Part shown: piece by piece, positions 16,855-25,902 of the stretch
Position numbering within the stretch: position 1 is the stretch's first letter
How the letters are laid out: each line of letters opens with the position of its first letter
Assembly (NCBI GenBank): GCA_029266835.1
Contig: JAQSWD010000040.1
Span: 1 to 60,584, forward strand
DNA from: Steroidobacteraceae bacterium
GTDB lineage: Bacteria; Pseudomonadota; Gammaproteobacteria; Steroidobacterales; Steroidobacteraceae
DNA length: 60,584 nucleotides
Direction of reading: 5' to 3'
Made by a program: the position numbers and the translations under genes
Notes under the pieces: model-generated
Told to the model about the DNA's origin: nothing
What the model saw: only the letters and a program-made list of their open reading frames with translations
Database searches by the model: none

Positions 16855-18540
16855 ATGGAAACGAATTCGTTTGACGCGATTGTCGTGGGTTCGGGAATGA
16901 GCGGCGGCTGGGCCGCCAAGGAACTCACCGAGAAGGGCTTGAAGACACTGGTGCTGGAACGCGGTCGCATGGTCCGCCACCCCGACTACCCCACGGCCAC
17001 CAAGGACCCCTGGGATCTGCCGCACGGCAACCGCATCACCCAGGAAACCCGCGAGCGCAAGCCGGTGCAATCACGAACCGGCTATCCCTCGCCCGCGAAC
17101 ACGCACTGGTTCGTCGACGACCTCGAGAATCCTTACGTCGAGGAGCAGCCCTTCGATTGGCTGCGCGGCTATCACGTCGGCGGACGTTCCATCATGTGGG
17201 CGCGCCAGAGTTATCGACTGAGCCCGCTGGACTTCGAAGGCAACGCGAAGGAAGGCTGGGCCATCCCGTGGCCCGTGAGCTACGAAGAAATCGCGCCCTG
17301 GTACGACAAGGCCGAGATTTTCGCGGGCATCAGCGGCAGCAAGGAAGGTCTTGCGCAACTGCCCGATGGTCATTTTCTGCCGCCGCACGATCTCAATTGC
17401 GTGGAGATGGAGTTCAAGCAGCGCATCGCCGAGAAGATGGGCCGCAAGCTCATCATCGGCCGCTGTGCCAACCTGACCGCGCCGCTCACGCACAACGAGA
17501 GCCCGCAGCGCGGTACCTGCCAGGCGCGCAACCTGTGCATTCGCGGCTGTCCCTTCGGCGGCTACTTCAGCAGCGTGTCGGCCACGCTGCCCTCGGCCGA
17601 GCGCACCGGCAACATGACGCTCAAGTCCGACCAGATCGTTTACGAAATCATCTACGACAACGAAAAGGGCAAGGCCACCGGTGTGCGCGTCATCGACGCC
17701 AACACCGGCAAGCAGAGCGATTACTCTGCCAGGGTCATCTTCATGTGCGCCTCGGCCATCGGCTCGGCGTACATCATGTTGAACTCGGTATCGAGCCGCT
17801 TCCCGAACGGCTTCGGCAACGACTCGGGCGAGCTGGGTCACAACATCATGGACCACAACAAGCCCGGCAATTCCAGCGCGCAGGTCGAAGGGCACATGGA
17901 CGAGGCGTACACGGGCCGTCGTCCCAACGGGTTCTACATCCCGCGATACCAGAACGTGGGCAAGGACAAGCGCGACTATCTACGCGGCTTCGGGTACCAG
18001 GGCCGCGCGCAGCGAACCAACTTCGCGCGCTTCAACAACAGTGCGCTCATCGGCGACGAGCTCAAGAGGGCCGTGCGCGAGGCGGGTCCCTGGACCATCG
18101 GCATGACGGCCTTCGGCGAGATCCTGCCGTACCACGAGAACCACATGCGCCTGGATCGCGACCGCAAGGACAAACACGGCCTGCCCATGTTGGTGGTCAA
18201 CGCCGTGGTGCGCGAGAACGAGCGCAAGATGGAAAAAGACATGACCACCGATGCCGCGGAGATGCTCGAAGCGGCCGGCTACAAGAACGTCACCGTGCGC
18301 AGCGACAACTTCAACGTCGGCAACAGCATCCATGAAATGGGCACGGCGCGCATGGGAACGGACCCGAAGAAGTCGGTGCTGAACAAGTTCAACCAGGTGC
18401 ATGCCTGCAAGAACGTGTTCGTCACCGATGGTTCGTTCATGGTGTCGTCGGCCTGCCAGAATCCCTCGCTCACCTACATGGCGTTCACGGCGCGCGCCGC
18501 GAACCACGCCGTCGAAGAACTCAAGAAGGGCAACCTATGA
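16855..18540 (+). CDS. GMC oxidoreductase, membrane-bound sugar/polyol dehydrogenase large subunit
   Basis: A 561-residue FAD-dependent GMC oxidoreductase of the gluconate 2-dehydrogenase large-subunit type. The Rossmann motif is VGSGMSGGWAAKEL near residue 10. The C-terminal FAD/active-site region has HEMGTARMG and an Asn in SACQNPSLTYMAF. A Cys-rich segment (CQARNLCIRGCPFGG) at about 222-236 is typical of this subfamily. The stop overlaps the start of the small-subunit gene. Such enzymes oxidise a sugar or sugar acid in the periplasm and pass electrons to a cytochrome c, but I see no cytochrome gene nearby. Confidence 0.9.
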   Translation: METNSFDAIVVGSGMSGGWAAKELTEKGLKTLVLERGRMVRHPDYPTATKDPWDLPHGNRITQETRERKPVQSRTGYPSPANTHWFVDDLENPYVEEQPFDWLRGYHVGGRSIMWARQSYRLSPLDFEGNAKEGWAIPWPVSYEEIAPWYDKAEIFAGISGSKEGLAQLPDGHFLPPHDLNCVEMEFKQRIAEKMGRKLIIGRCANLTAPLTHNESPQRGTCQARNLCIRGCPFGGYFSSVSATLPSAERTGNMTLKSDQIVYEIIYDNEKGKATGVRVIDANTGKQSDYSARVIFMCASAIGSAYIMLNSVSSRFPNGFGNDSGELGHNIMDHNKPGNSSAQVEGHMDEAYTGRRPNGFYIPRYQNVGKDKRDYLRGFGYQGRAQRTNFARFNNSALIGDELKRAVREAGPWTIGMTAFGEILPYHENHMRLDRDRKDKHGLPMLVVNAVVRENERKMEKDMTTDAAEMLEAAGYKNVTVRSDNFNVGNSIHEMGTARMGTDPKKSVLNKFNQVHACKNVFVTDGSFMVSSACQNPSLTYMAFTARAANHAVEELKKGNL

Positions 18541-19139
18541 GCATCGTCGAAGAGTCCCCCGAAATGCTCCAGCGGCGTGAAGTGCTCCGCCGCGCGGCCT
18601 GGTTGCTGGGCGGCGCGGTGTCCGCGCCCGCGGCGCTGGCCATCCTGCAAGGTTGTTCGGCGAAAGACGCGCCGGCGGCTGCCGACTGGACGCCGAAATT
18701 CTTCAAGGGCAACGAGGCCGGCGTCGTCACCGCCATCGCCGACATCATCATCCCGAAGACCGATACCAGCGGCGCGCTCGACGCCAATGTGCCGGCCTTC
18801 ATCGATTCCATGATGGCCGACGTGTATGCCAGCGACGCGCAGCAACACTTTCACGCGGGCTGCGCGGAGTTCGAAGCCGCCACCCAGGCGGACGGCAAGG
18901 CGTTCCTCCAGCAGGACCGCGCCGCGCAGACCGCCGCGGTGACACAGGCGCTGGAGGCGGCCGTGGCCGCGGACCAGCAGCCACGGCCTTTCATACTGAT
19001 GGCGCGCGAGCTCACGCTGCTGGGTTTCTACACTTCCCGGGTGGGCATCACCGAGAACATGGAATACCAGGCCGTGCCGACGGCCTACCACGGTTGCGTG
19101 CCCCTCTCGCAGATGAAGAAACCGGTCTACTGGGAGTAG
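18537..19139 (+). CDS. Gluconate 2-dehydrogenase subunit 3 family protein
   Basis: A 200-residue small subunit with an N-terminal twin-arginine-like signal (RREVLRRAAWLLGGA) and a possible lipobox Cys near residue 39. The body matches the family, including a conserved block like ADIIIPKTDTSGALDANVP. It starts 4 bases inside the preceding GMC gene (ATGA), so the two subunits are translationally coupled. It is expected to escort the FAD subunit through the Tat pathway and stay bound to it in the periplasm. Confidence 0.88.
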   Translation: MSIVEESPEMLQRREVLRRAAWLLGGAVSAPAALAILQGCSAKDAPAAADWTPKFFKGNEAGVVTAIADIIIPKTDTSGALDANVPAFIDSMMADVYASDAQQHFHAGCAEFEAATQADGKAFLQQDRAAQTAAVTQALEAAVAADQQPRPFILMARELTLLGFYTSRVGITENMEYQAVPTAYHGCVPLSQMKKPVYWE

Positions 19140-19220
19140 CCTCGCCCCGGCCCATGGACTTTTCCGGTGCTTATCCAAAACAATAGGCACGGAGCGCGGG
19201 ATTCGAAAGGGGGAACTCGC

Positions 19221-19787
19221 ATGAAATTGACCAGGGCATTCCTGTTAGCCAGTGTCGTCATGGCTTCCGCGTCGTTCGCGCAGGAGTTCGACATCTGGAC
19301 CAAGACCATCAACAACGACACCAACGGTGTCTGGCACGTCCAGCCCGATAAACCCAAGCCCAAGGACGTGAAAGCCCCGGGAATCCCGGGCGAAATGGCC
19401 TTGCGCGTGAAGGGGCGTCAGGGAGCTAATCCCTGGGATGTGCAAGCGGCGTCGCCCATTGCGGGCGCCATCGCCGCGGGCGACGTGATCATGGTGATGG
19501 CCTACCTGCGCGCCGAGCAGCCCGCCGAGGGCGGCAGCAAGCTGTCGCTGCGGGTTCAGCTCGCCGGTGCGCCATACACCTCCGCCATGGATTTCAGCGC
19601 GCCCGTCACCACGGAGTGGAAGAGTTATTGCGCACATCGGGTGGCGGCGGCCGAGATGCCCGCGGGCCGCAGCAATGTGAACGTCCATCTGGCCACGGCG
19701 CCGCAGGTCATCGATCTCGGGCCCGTGTTCGTCTTCAACTTCGGCCCCGGCTTCGACCGGACCAATCTCAAAGGTTGTGATGGCTAG
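19221..19787 (+). CDS. Secreted carbohydrate-binding-like beta-sandwich protein
   Basis: A 188-residue protein with a clear signal peptide ending ...ASASFAQ at about residue 21. The rest looks like a CBM4/9 or galactose-binding-like beta-sandwich, with a segment like PWDVQAASPIAGAIAAGDV and a terminal FVFNFGPGFD. Similar domains precede glycoside hydrolases in xylan utilisation proteins, but here it stands alone. A purine-rich ribosome-binding site (AAAGGGGGAA) precedes ATG 19221. Family assignment is from overall pattern only. Confidence 0.6.
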   Translation: MKLTRAFLLASVVMASASFAQEFDIWTKTINNDTNGVWHVQPDKPKPKDVKAPGIPGEMALRVKGRQGANPWDVQAASPIAGAIAAGDVIMVMAYLRAEQPAEGGSKLSLRVQLAGAPYTSAMDFSAPVTTEWKSYCAHRVAAAEMPAGRSNVNVHLATAPQVIDLGPVFVFNFGPGFDRTNLKGCDG

Positions 19788-20547
19788 CAAGGGCGCACGC
19801 ACCATCCCGAAGGCGGTGCGCGAGCTTTGCCTCGCGTTACCCGAAGTCGAGGAGTTCGAGTCGCATGGCTCGCCGAACTTCAGGGCGAAGAAGGGCAAGG
19901 TGTTCGCCATCTTCGCGTTGAACCACCATGGCGACGGCCACGTCGCGCTGTGGCTGGGCACGCCGGCCCTGATCGCGTCGGCGCCCAGGCACATCTACAA
20001 ACCACCCTATGTCGGGCCGTTCGGGTGGATAGGCGTGGAGTTGAACCGCGGTTTCCCGTGGAAGCGTGTCATCGAACTCGTGCACTGGTCTTATCGTGCC
20101 AATTCGCCGCCCGGGCTGGTGGCGCGCGCGGAGCAGCCGCCGAAGGTCGCGGCGCCCACCACGAAGATGACGCCCGCGGAAATCGACCGCATGAAGTCGC
20201 CCAAGGCCCAGAAGATGCTGACGCGCCTGCGCAAGCTCTGCCTCGCGCTGCCTGAAACCGACGAGAGCGCGAGCTTCGGTAATCCGGTCTGGCGCGTGGG
20301 CAAGAAGACCTTCGTCAATCTCTACGACTACGGCAAGGGTCTGACGATTTCGTTCTGGGTGGGCATCGAGCGGCAGGGGCCGCTGGAAATGGACTCACGT
20401 TTCAGCATCCCGCCGTACATGGGACACAAGGGCTGGATGGCGCTGGATGCGTCGAAGGGTATCACCGAAGGCGAGCTGCGCGACCTCGTGATCGAGAGCT
20501 ACCGCCACTTCGCCACGCGGCGAGCCATCGCGAAACTGGAAGGCTGA
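19780..20547 (+). CDS. Tandem MmcQ/YjbR-domain protein
   Basis: A 255-residue protein made of two copies of the MmcQ/YjbR (DUF419) fold, at about residues 5-110 and 140-250. Each begins with a related block, RELCLALPEVEEFESHG and RKLCLALPETDESASFG, and ends with a helix containing ELVHWSYR or DLVIESYR. YjbR-like proteins are usually single-domain and are thought to bind DNA. A GTG at 19777 is an alternative start. It overlaps the previous gene by 8 bases and is convergent with the VOC gene. Confidence 0.82.
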   Translation: MASKGARTIPKAVRELCLALPEVEEFESHGSPNFRAKKGKVFAIFALNHHGDGHVALWLGTPALIASAPRHIYKPPYVGPFGWIGVELNRGFPWKRVIELVHWSYRANSPPGLVARAEQPPKVAAPTTKMTPAEIDRMKSPKAQKMLTRLRKLCLALPETDESASFGNPVWRVGKKTFVNLYDYGKGLTISFWVGIERQGPLEMDSRFSIPPYMGHKGWMALDASKGITEGELRDLVIESYRHFATRRAIAKLEG

Positions 20548-20548
20548 C

Positions 20549-20944
20549 TCAGTCCTCGTAAGTCCCGTTCCCGAACTGGATGAAGCAGAAGCCATGCCCG
20601 AAGGGGTCGCTCAGGCTGATGCAACGCGAACCGCGCCAGTCGACATGGCCGGTCTCCTGCCGCGCTCCGGCCGCGAGTGCGCGTTTCGCGGCGGCATCCA
20701 CGTCGTCCACCACCAGGTCGAAGTGGACCGGGGTCCAGTGACGCGAATAGTCGCGCGAGACCGCCGGCGCCTTCACGGCGGCGGATCCCGGGTCCTTCCG
20801 CAATAGATAGAGCGTCGCGGCGGCGCCGCGCAGCTCGGCGGTGTCGTCGTCCAGTGTCCGCGTATGCGACAGCCCCAGCGCCTCGGTGTAGAAGCGGATG
20901 GCCGGGTCGAGTTCGGGCACGTCGATATTGATGATGATGTTCAT
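20549..20944 (-). CDS. VOC/glyoxalase-fold protein
   Basis: A 131-residue vicinal-oxygen-chelate superfamily protein. It has the paired beta-alpha-beta-beta-beta modules, with IRFYTEALGLSHTR in the first and HFDLVVDDVDAAAKRALAAG plus SLSDPFGHGFCFIQFG in the second. Substrate is unknown; members include glyoxalases, dioxygenases and drug-resistance binders. Its ATG overlaps the stop of the upstream hydrolase gene by 3 bases. Confidence 0.85.
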   Translation of the reverse strand: MNIIINIDVPELDPAIRFYTEALGLSHTRTLDDDTAELRGAAATLYLLRKDPGSAAVKAPAVSRDYSRHWTPVHFDLVVDDVDAAAKRALAAGARQETGHVDWRGSRCISLSDPFGHGFCFIQFGNGTYED

Positions 20945-23106
20945 GGGCGGTTCGACCGTGTCAGTGCCTGGTCGTTCCGCGGCGGCGTGGCTGCTCGCGC
21001 CACCTCGATATCCTGCGCCACCTGGTCACGGATCAGCGCCCAATGGAACAGGTTGTCCGGGTTGGCATCGAAGGAATTGTGGTTGTAGTGGGTCAGCCTC
21101 ATGTCCTTGTAGATAGGCCGGGAGAGTCGGATGACTTCGTCCCAGTGAGCCAGCGCCTTCGTCAGGTGCGAGATGGCGGCCTGCTGGTCGGCCTCGTCGC
21201 CGCGCGTCCGGTAGGTTTGCAGCGCCACCGCGCCGCGAAGCTGTTCGGCCAGGTGCATGCCGAGAGCGGCCCAGATCTTCACGTCGGCCACCTCGTACAT
21301 CAATGAGGCATTGCCGCGCGTGTCGATGTCCCTCACCAGGTCCAGCGCGGCATCGCTGTTGTGGACCAGCCAGTCCGAGACCTTGAGAGGCGTGGCATCG
21401 GCGCCAGCGTACCGGCGTCCCGCTTCACGTGCTTTCACGAAGTCGGGAATGGAGACGAATGCCGGATCGAGCGGCGGCTGATTGATCAGCGCATCGACGC
21501 CGATGTACTTCGTGATCTCTCCCTGTAGCGCGAGGTGACCTTCGGCGTACAGCGTGAAATCCCAGCGCGAGTCATAGAGCCGGGCGAGCAGCAGCGGGTT
21601 CTGGCTGACGAGTCGATACGCCTGCGGCAGCTTCGCCGCCTTGCGGCCGTAGCGGCGAATGAACTCCGCATCGAAGACGGCGTCGGGAGTCTTCGGATCG
21701 TAGAGCAGGCGTCCCCACGACTTGTAGAACAGCCATTGACGCTGGAAGGCCCACTTCCAGTTCACCGGGTCCCGCGTGGCGGTGAAGTAATCCAGTGCGG
21801 GGACATAGGTCTCGGAGCCGATGAAATAGCCGCCCACGTAGTCGGCCTGGCCGTTCATGGCGATGTGCTCGCGGATGAAGTCGGCATCGCCCCAGCGCAG
21901 CGCGAAGAAATCTTCATTGCGCACCTGCCAGACCACCTTGTAGTTGGACGGTGTGGGTTCGAAGTACGTGTCGCCCAGCTTGCCGCCGTGCACCTTGACC
22001 AGCTTGGGGGTGGAATGTCCATGAGACCAGTTGAACTTCATTTCAACCCAGATGGGGCCGGAGAACTGGTCGCCGAGTTTCTCCATCGCGTCGCGCGTGA
22101 GTTTCTCCACGTCGGTACTCACGCCCGGCCCCGATGAAAGGCCGGACGAGAAAGGCACGCGGTGGATGAGCTTCACGGGCCGCGCCTTGCGCGCCTCGAG
22201 GGCGCCGGCGACATACACCTCGTCGACGAACTGCTGGCGCTGCAGCGGCGTCATGCCACCCATGCCTTCGCCATGCGAGACACCGATGCCGTCGAGATCC
22301 GGATACTCCGTCAGCATCTGCGTGACGCTCTCGCGCAGGTATTTCTTCGTGACCTCCGAGGTGTCGCCGTCGACGTAGTAATGCGGGTAGAAGTTCTTGC
22401 CAGTGGGGTTGTGAGCCTTGGCGAACTCCGGGCTGGTGAAGATGCTCCAGAACACCACGTAGGTGTCCAGGCCGCGCTGCTTGGCCATGCGGAAGATTTC
22501 GCGATACAGCCGCTGCCACTCGGCAAACTCCGCATCCGTCCACTTGCTGGCCTCGGGAAAGTTCTTCGGCCGGACCATGTAAGTGAATGGATGCAGGGTC
22601 CACAGCGTGAAGGCGTTGAAGCGGTTCTCGACCATCATGTCGAGGTACGCCTGCCAGTACTCGAGGTCCTTCATCGTCTCCGTGTGCTGGTCGATGGCCG
22701 AGCTCGGACGATAACTGTCCCAGGGTGTGTTGAGCTTGATGCCGCGGAAGGCGAGACGGGGTGTTGCCGACCGGGTCGCGAGCCGTTCCGGCCTCACGCC
22801 ATTGAGCAGTTGCTCGCGCGCTTCGAGCGCCCCGTAGATCATTCCACGGGCGTCGCCGCCCGCGATCGCGACACGCCTGCGTTTTGCGTTGACTTCGATG
22901 CGGAAGGCTTCCGCGCCGAGAAGCGGGTCGATGCGCAAGTCGTAGAACCAGCCCTGCGCGGTCGGCGTCTCCGCCACTGCCTGCATCAGTCGACTCTGAG
23001 CGTAGTTTCCTTGCGGCGTATCCGGTGATTCGCCGAGGGTTGTTGCGTTGCCGGCCGCGGACAGCGAGAAGAGCAGTGAAAAAACCAATGCCAGGCGTGA
23101 AAACAC
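20941..23106 (-). CDS. Large secreted glycoside hydrolase, family unassigned (GH20/GH67/GH84-like architecture)
   Basis: A 721-residue secreted protein. After a signal peptide comes an N-terminal alpha/beta domain with GGDARGMIYGALEAREQL, the pattern of the GH20b/GH67N domain that precedes TIM-barrel hydrolases. A TIM barrel of about 400 residues follows, beginning FRGIKLNTPWDSYRP and including DGIGVSHGEGM and GPIWVEMKFNWSHGHS. A helical C-terminal domain ends the protein. I cannot assign a CAZy family. GTG 23106 is preferred as start because it has AAGGGGG upstream and opens directly into the hydrophobic signal sequence. Context suggests a hemicellulose side-chain hydrolase such as an alpha-glucuronidase. 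Confidence 0.7.
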   Translation of the reverse strand: MFSRLALVFSLLFSLSAAGNATTLGESPDTPQGNYAQSRLMQAVAETPTAQGWFYDLRIDPLLGAEAFRIEVNAKRRRVAIAGGDARGMIYGALEAREQLLNGVRPERLATRSATPRLAFRGIKLNTPWDSYRPSSAIDQHTETMKDLEYWQAYLDMMVENRFNAFTLWTLHPFTYMVRPKNFPEASKWTDAEFAEWQRLYREIFRMAKQRGLDTYVVFWSIFTSPEFAKAHNPTGKNFYPHYYVDGDTSEVTKKYLRESVTQMLTEYPDLDGIGVSHGEGMGGMTPLQRQQFVDEVYVAGALEARKARPVKLIHRVPFSSGLSSGPGVSTDVEKLTRDAMEKLGDQFSGPIWVEMKFNWSHGHSTPKLVKVHGGKLGDTYFEPTPSNYKVVWQVRNEDFFALRWGDADFIREHIAMNGQADYVGGYFIGSETYVPALDYFTATRDPVNWKWAFQRQWLFYKSWGRLLYDPKTPDAVFDAEFIRRYGRKAAKLPQAYRLVSQNPLLLARLYDSRWDFTLYAEGHLALQGEITKYIGVDALINQPPLDPAFVSIPDFVKAREAGRRYAGADATPLKVSDWLVHNSDAALDLVRDIDTRGNASLMYEVADVKIWAALGMHLAEQLRGAVALQTYRTRGDEADQQAAISHLTKALAHWDEVIRLSRPIYKDMRLTHYNHNSFDANPDNLFHWALIRDQVAQDIEVARAATPPRNDQALTRSNRP

Positions 23107-23270
23107 TCGACCCCCTTCGTGAAATGACTCGCCGCCCCGATGTCTCCACGCGCGTGGCGATGAGACATGCACAAAGTAAATGCCGCAGCCGCACAACTCA
23201 ACCTTCTGCCTGCTGTGGCTGAATGCTTCCTCGCGGCGTCCTGTACGAGCCTGGCGTTATGATCGGCGGT

Positions 23271-24086
23271 ATGAACGCCTCCACTTCCGAGTCGACGGTT
23301 CTCATCACGGGCGCATCCTCCGGCATCGGCGCGGCGCTGGCGCGCGAGTTCTCGCGGCGCGGGCACCGGGTCGCGCTGGTCGCCCGACGGCTGGAGAAAC
23401 TCGAAGTACTGGCGGCGGAGATCCGCGCGGCCGGCGGCCACGCCAGCGTTCATCGTGGCGATGTCACCGAGGACGGTTCAGTCAGCCTGGTGATCCAGGA
23501 ACTCGCCGGGCAGGGCATCGCGCCCGACATCGTCGTGGCCAACGCGGGTTTCGGCGTCGTCGGCAAGGCGCAGGACCTCACGGTGGAAGACTATCGCCGC
23601 CAGTTCGATACCAATGTATTCGGGGTGATCCGCACGCTGCACGAGACGCTGCCCGCGTTGCAACGTACGCGGGGACGCTTCGTGATCATGGGAAGTGTCG
23701 CGGGGCATCTGTCCGGTGCGGGTAGTTCGGCCTACAGCATGAGCAAGTTCGCGGTACGCGCACTGGCGGAGTCGCTGCATGGTGACCTGCACTCGGCCGG
23801 CGTGAGCTGCACGCTGATTTCACCGGGCTTCGTCGATTCGGACATCCGCCGCGTCGACAACCGCGGCGGGTTGCACGCGGGGGTGAAGGATCCGATTCCG
23901 TCGTGGCTGCGGCTGCGCACGGACAAGGCCGCGCGGACCATGGTCCGCGGCATCCTGCGGGGCAAGGCCGAGGTCATCGTCACCTTCCACGCACGGTTGC
24001 TCATTTTTTTCGTGCGGCACTTTCCACGATTCACCCGCTGGATGCTGCTGAGCGGCGGTCAGAAAACACGGCCCGAGCCTGGCTAG
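23271..24086 (+). CDS. SDR family oxidoreductase (DltE/YdfG-like)
   Basis: A 271-residue short-chain dehydrogenase/reductase. It has TGASSGIGAALAREFSRRG at the N-terminus, a VANAG motif, and catalytic Ser plus YSMSK in the SSAYSMSKFAVRAL segment. The C-terminus is hydrophobic and basic (LLIFFVRHFPRF), which may place it at the membrane. ATG 23271 is chosen over ATG 23259 as it directly precedes the conserved fold, but both are possible. It is divergent from the hydrolase at 20941-23106. Confidence 0.9.
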   Translation: MNASTSESTVLITGASSGIGAALAREFSRRGHRVALVARRLEKLEVLAAEIRAAGGHASVHRGDVTEDGSVSLVIQELAGQGIAPDIVVANAGFGVVGKAQDLTVEDYRRQFDTNVFGVIRTLHETLPALQRTRGRFVIMGSVAGHLSGAGSSAYSMSKFAVRALAESLHGDLHSAGVSCTLISPGFVDSDIRRVDNRGGLHAGVKDPIPSWLRLRTDKAARTMVRGILRGKAEVIVTFHARLLIFFVRHFPRFTRWMLLSGGQKTRPEPG

Positions 24087-24108
24087 TCTCGCAAGGCGTT
24101 CGACGAAG

Positions 24109-25818
24109 TCAGCGCCCGGATCCGGGCCCGGGCTGCGTAGTCACTTCATGGCCGCCGAGGAACACGCGCGTGGGCCGGGTGATGCGGATCTGGTCGGCGG
24201 TGATGCTGGTTGTCAGGCGCCGGTCCAGCACGATGAAGTCGGCGAACTTGCCTGCGGTCAGGCTGCCGATCTCCCGCTCCCGGCCGATGAGACGCGCGGC
24301 GCCTCGCGTGTAAGCGGCCAGTATTTCGTCCAGCGTCAGCGCTTCGTCTGCATTGAGCGGCGCGCGCTCCGGCTGCTCGGGATTACGTCGCGACATCGCC
24401 GTGGCCATGGCTTCGAATGGGTTGAAGCTGCTGACGTCCCAGTCGCTGCCGCCGGCCACCGTGGCGCCGGCCGCGACCAATGAGTGCCCGGGGTACTGCC
24501 TCGACAACCGCTCGTCGCCCAGCCACGGCGTGAGTGCATCGACGCTGTAATTGTCGGGTTGTGCCCATAACAGTTGCACCGAAGCACCGACGTCGAGCTG
24601 CTTGAATCGCGGCAGGTCCGAAGGTTCGACGAGCTGCAGGTGCGCGATGCTGAACAGCTGCGTGCTGCCCGCGCCGCGCGCCTGCGCGAAGGCGTCCAGC
24701 GTCTCGCGTACCGCGGCATCACCGATGGCGTGCACGTGGATGTTGAAACCGCGTTTGCCGGCTTCCGCGATGAAGGCCTGGAGCTGCGCCGGCGGCAGGT
24801 ACAGTTTGCCGCGCGATTCGCCAGGCTTGCCTTGCGCATCGTTGTAGGGCGCGAGCAGGGCGGCTGTTTGCGTCGGATGCTCCATCACGCCGTCCGCGAA
24901 CAGTTTGATGAAGTCCGCGCGGAACAGTGGCCCGCCTGGCAGCTGCTTGCGCAACGTTTCGAGACGCGAAAATTCCCCGGGGGTGTTCTCGCCGGTGCTT
25001 TCGAAGGCCATCGTGACGCGCGCGGAGAGTTCGTCGAGGCTCGCGAGCTTCGAGTAGGCGTTGACCGTCGCCTCGTCGGTGTTTGCTTCGAAGTAGCTGG
25101 TGATGCCCACGTCGTGCAACAGCGGCAGCACGCGCCGCAAGGCCTCGATCCGCTTTTCCGGTGAGGGCTGCTCCATGACGGACAGGGCCAGCCCGGTGGC
25201 GCCGTCGATCAGAAAACCGGTGGCTTCCCCCTTCGCGTCGCGCTCGATGCGGCCGTCTTCCGGATCCGGCGTGTCGCGCGTGATTCCGGCCACCGTCAGC
25301 GCGCGCGAATTCACCCAGGCCGTGTGGCCATCCGCGCCCCAGAGAAACAGCGGGCGCCGGCTTTCGATCGCGTCGAGGTCGTGGCGATCGGCCTTGAACC
25401 CGGCGGGATTCACCTCGTTCACCACGATCCACGCGGAACTGGTGTCCGCCGCAATGCAGCCACGAATCGGCTCGGCCGCCTGTTGCACCGTGAGTTGCTG
25501 ATTGCGCAGCGTGCACCCGCCCAGCGCCAGCGCGCCTTCCGCGGCATGGATGTGACTGTCGATGAGCCCGGGAAGCACCGTGTGGCCGCCGGCATCCACC
25601 ACCTGGGTGTCCGGGCCTATCCACCCCTCGGCGCGTGCGTCGTCGCCGACGAACAGGATCCTGCCATCGCGCACCGCGAACGCGGTGGCAGGAGCAGCCG
25701 CTTCTTCCATGGTTCGCACGTCGCCGTTGCGAAGCACGAGGTCGGCGGACGGCGGGGCGGGCTCGCAGGCGGCGAGCGCCAGCGAAAGCGAGGTCAGGAA
25801 CCCGGCGGTGATGCGCAT
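24109..25818 (-). CDS. YtcJ-like amidohydrolase, probable lipoprotein
   Basis: A 569-residue metal-dependent amidohydrolase of the YtcJ/N-substituted formamide deformylase type. The signal sequence has a lipobox-like end (LSLALAAC), so it is probably lipid-anchored in the envelope. The metal motif is HIH in GLIDSHIHAAEGAL. Further conserved parts are FLWGADGHTAWVNS, NIHVHAIGDAAV, GGSDWDVSSFNPF and the C-terminal KFADFIVLDR. Substrate is not predictable. Confidence 0.9.
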   Translation of the reverse strand: MRITAGFLTSLSLALAACEPAPPSADLVLRNGDVRTMEEAAAPATAFAVRDGRILFVGDDARAEGWIGPDTQVVDAGGHTVLPGLIDSHIHAAEGALALGGCTLRNQQLTVQQAAEPIRGCIAADTSSAWIVVNEVNPAGFKADRHDLDAIESRRPLFLWGADGHTAWVNSRALTVAGITRDTPDPEDGRIERDAKGEATGFLIDGATGLALSVMEQPSPEKRIEALRRVLPLLHDVGITSYFEANTDEATVNAYSKLASLDELSARVTMAFESTGENTPGEFSRLETLRKQLPGGPLFRADFIKLFADGVMEHPTQTAALLAPYNDAQGKPGESRGKLYLPPAQLQAFIAEAGKRGFNIHVHAIGDAAVRETLDAFAQARGAGSTQLFSIAHLQLVEPSDLPRFKQLDVGASVQLLWAQPDNYSVDALTPWLGDERLSRQYPGHSLVAAGATVAGGSDWDVSSFNPFEAMATAMSRRNPEQPERAPLNADEALTLDEILAAYTRGAARLIGREREIGSLTAGKFADFIVLDRRLTTSITADQIRITRPTRVFLGGHEVTTQPGPGSGR

Positions 25819-25902
25819 GCCGCTAGCTTTCGACGATCCGGTCGAATTTGTCCAGTGATTCGCGCCACGCGCTGCGCCGTCGGTCCGCGCGCCGGGCAGC
25901 GC

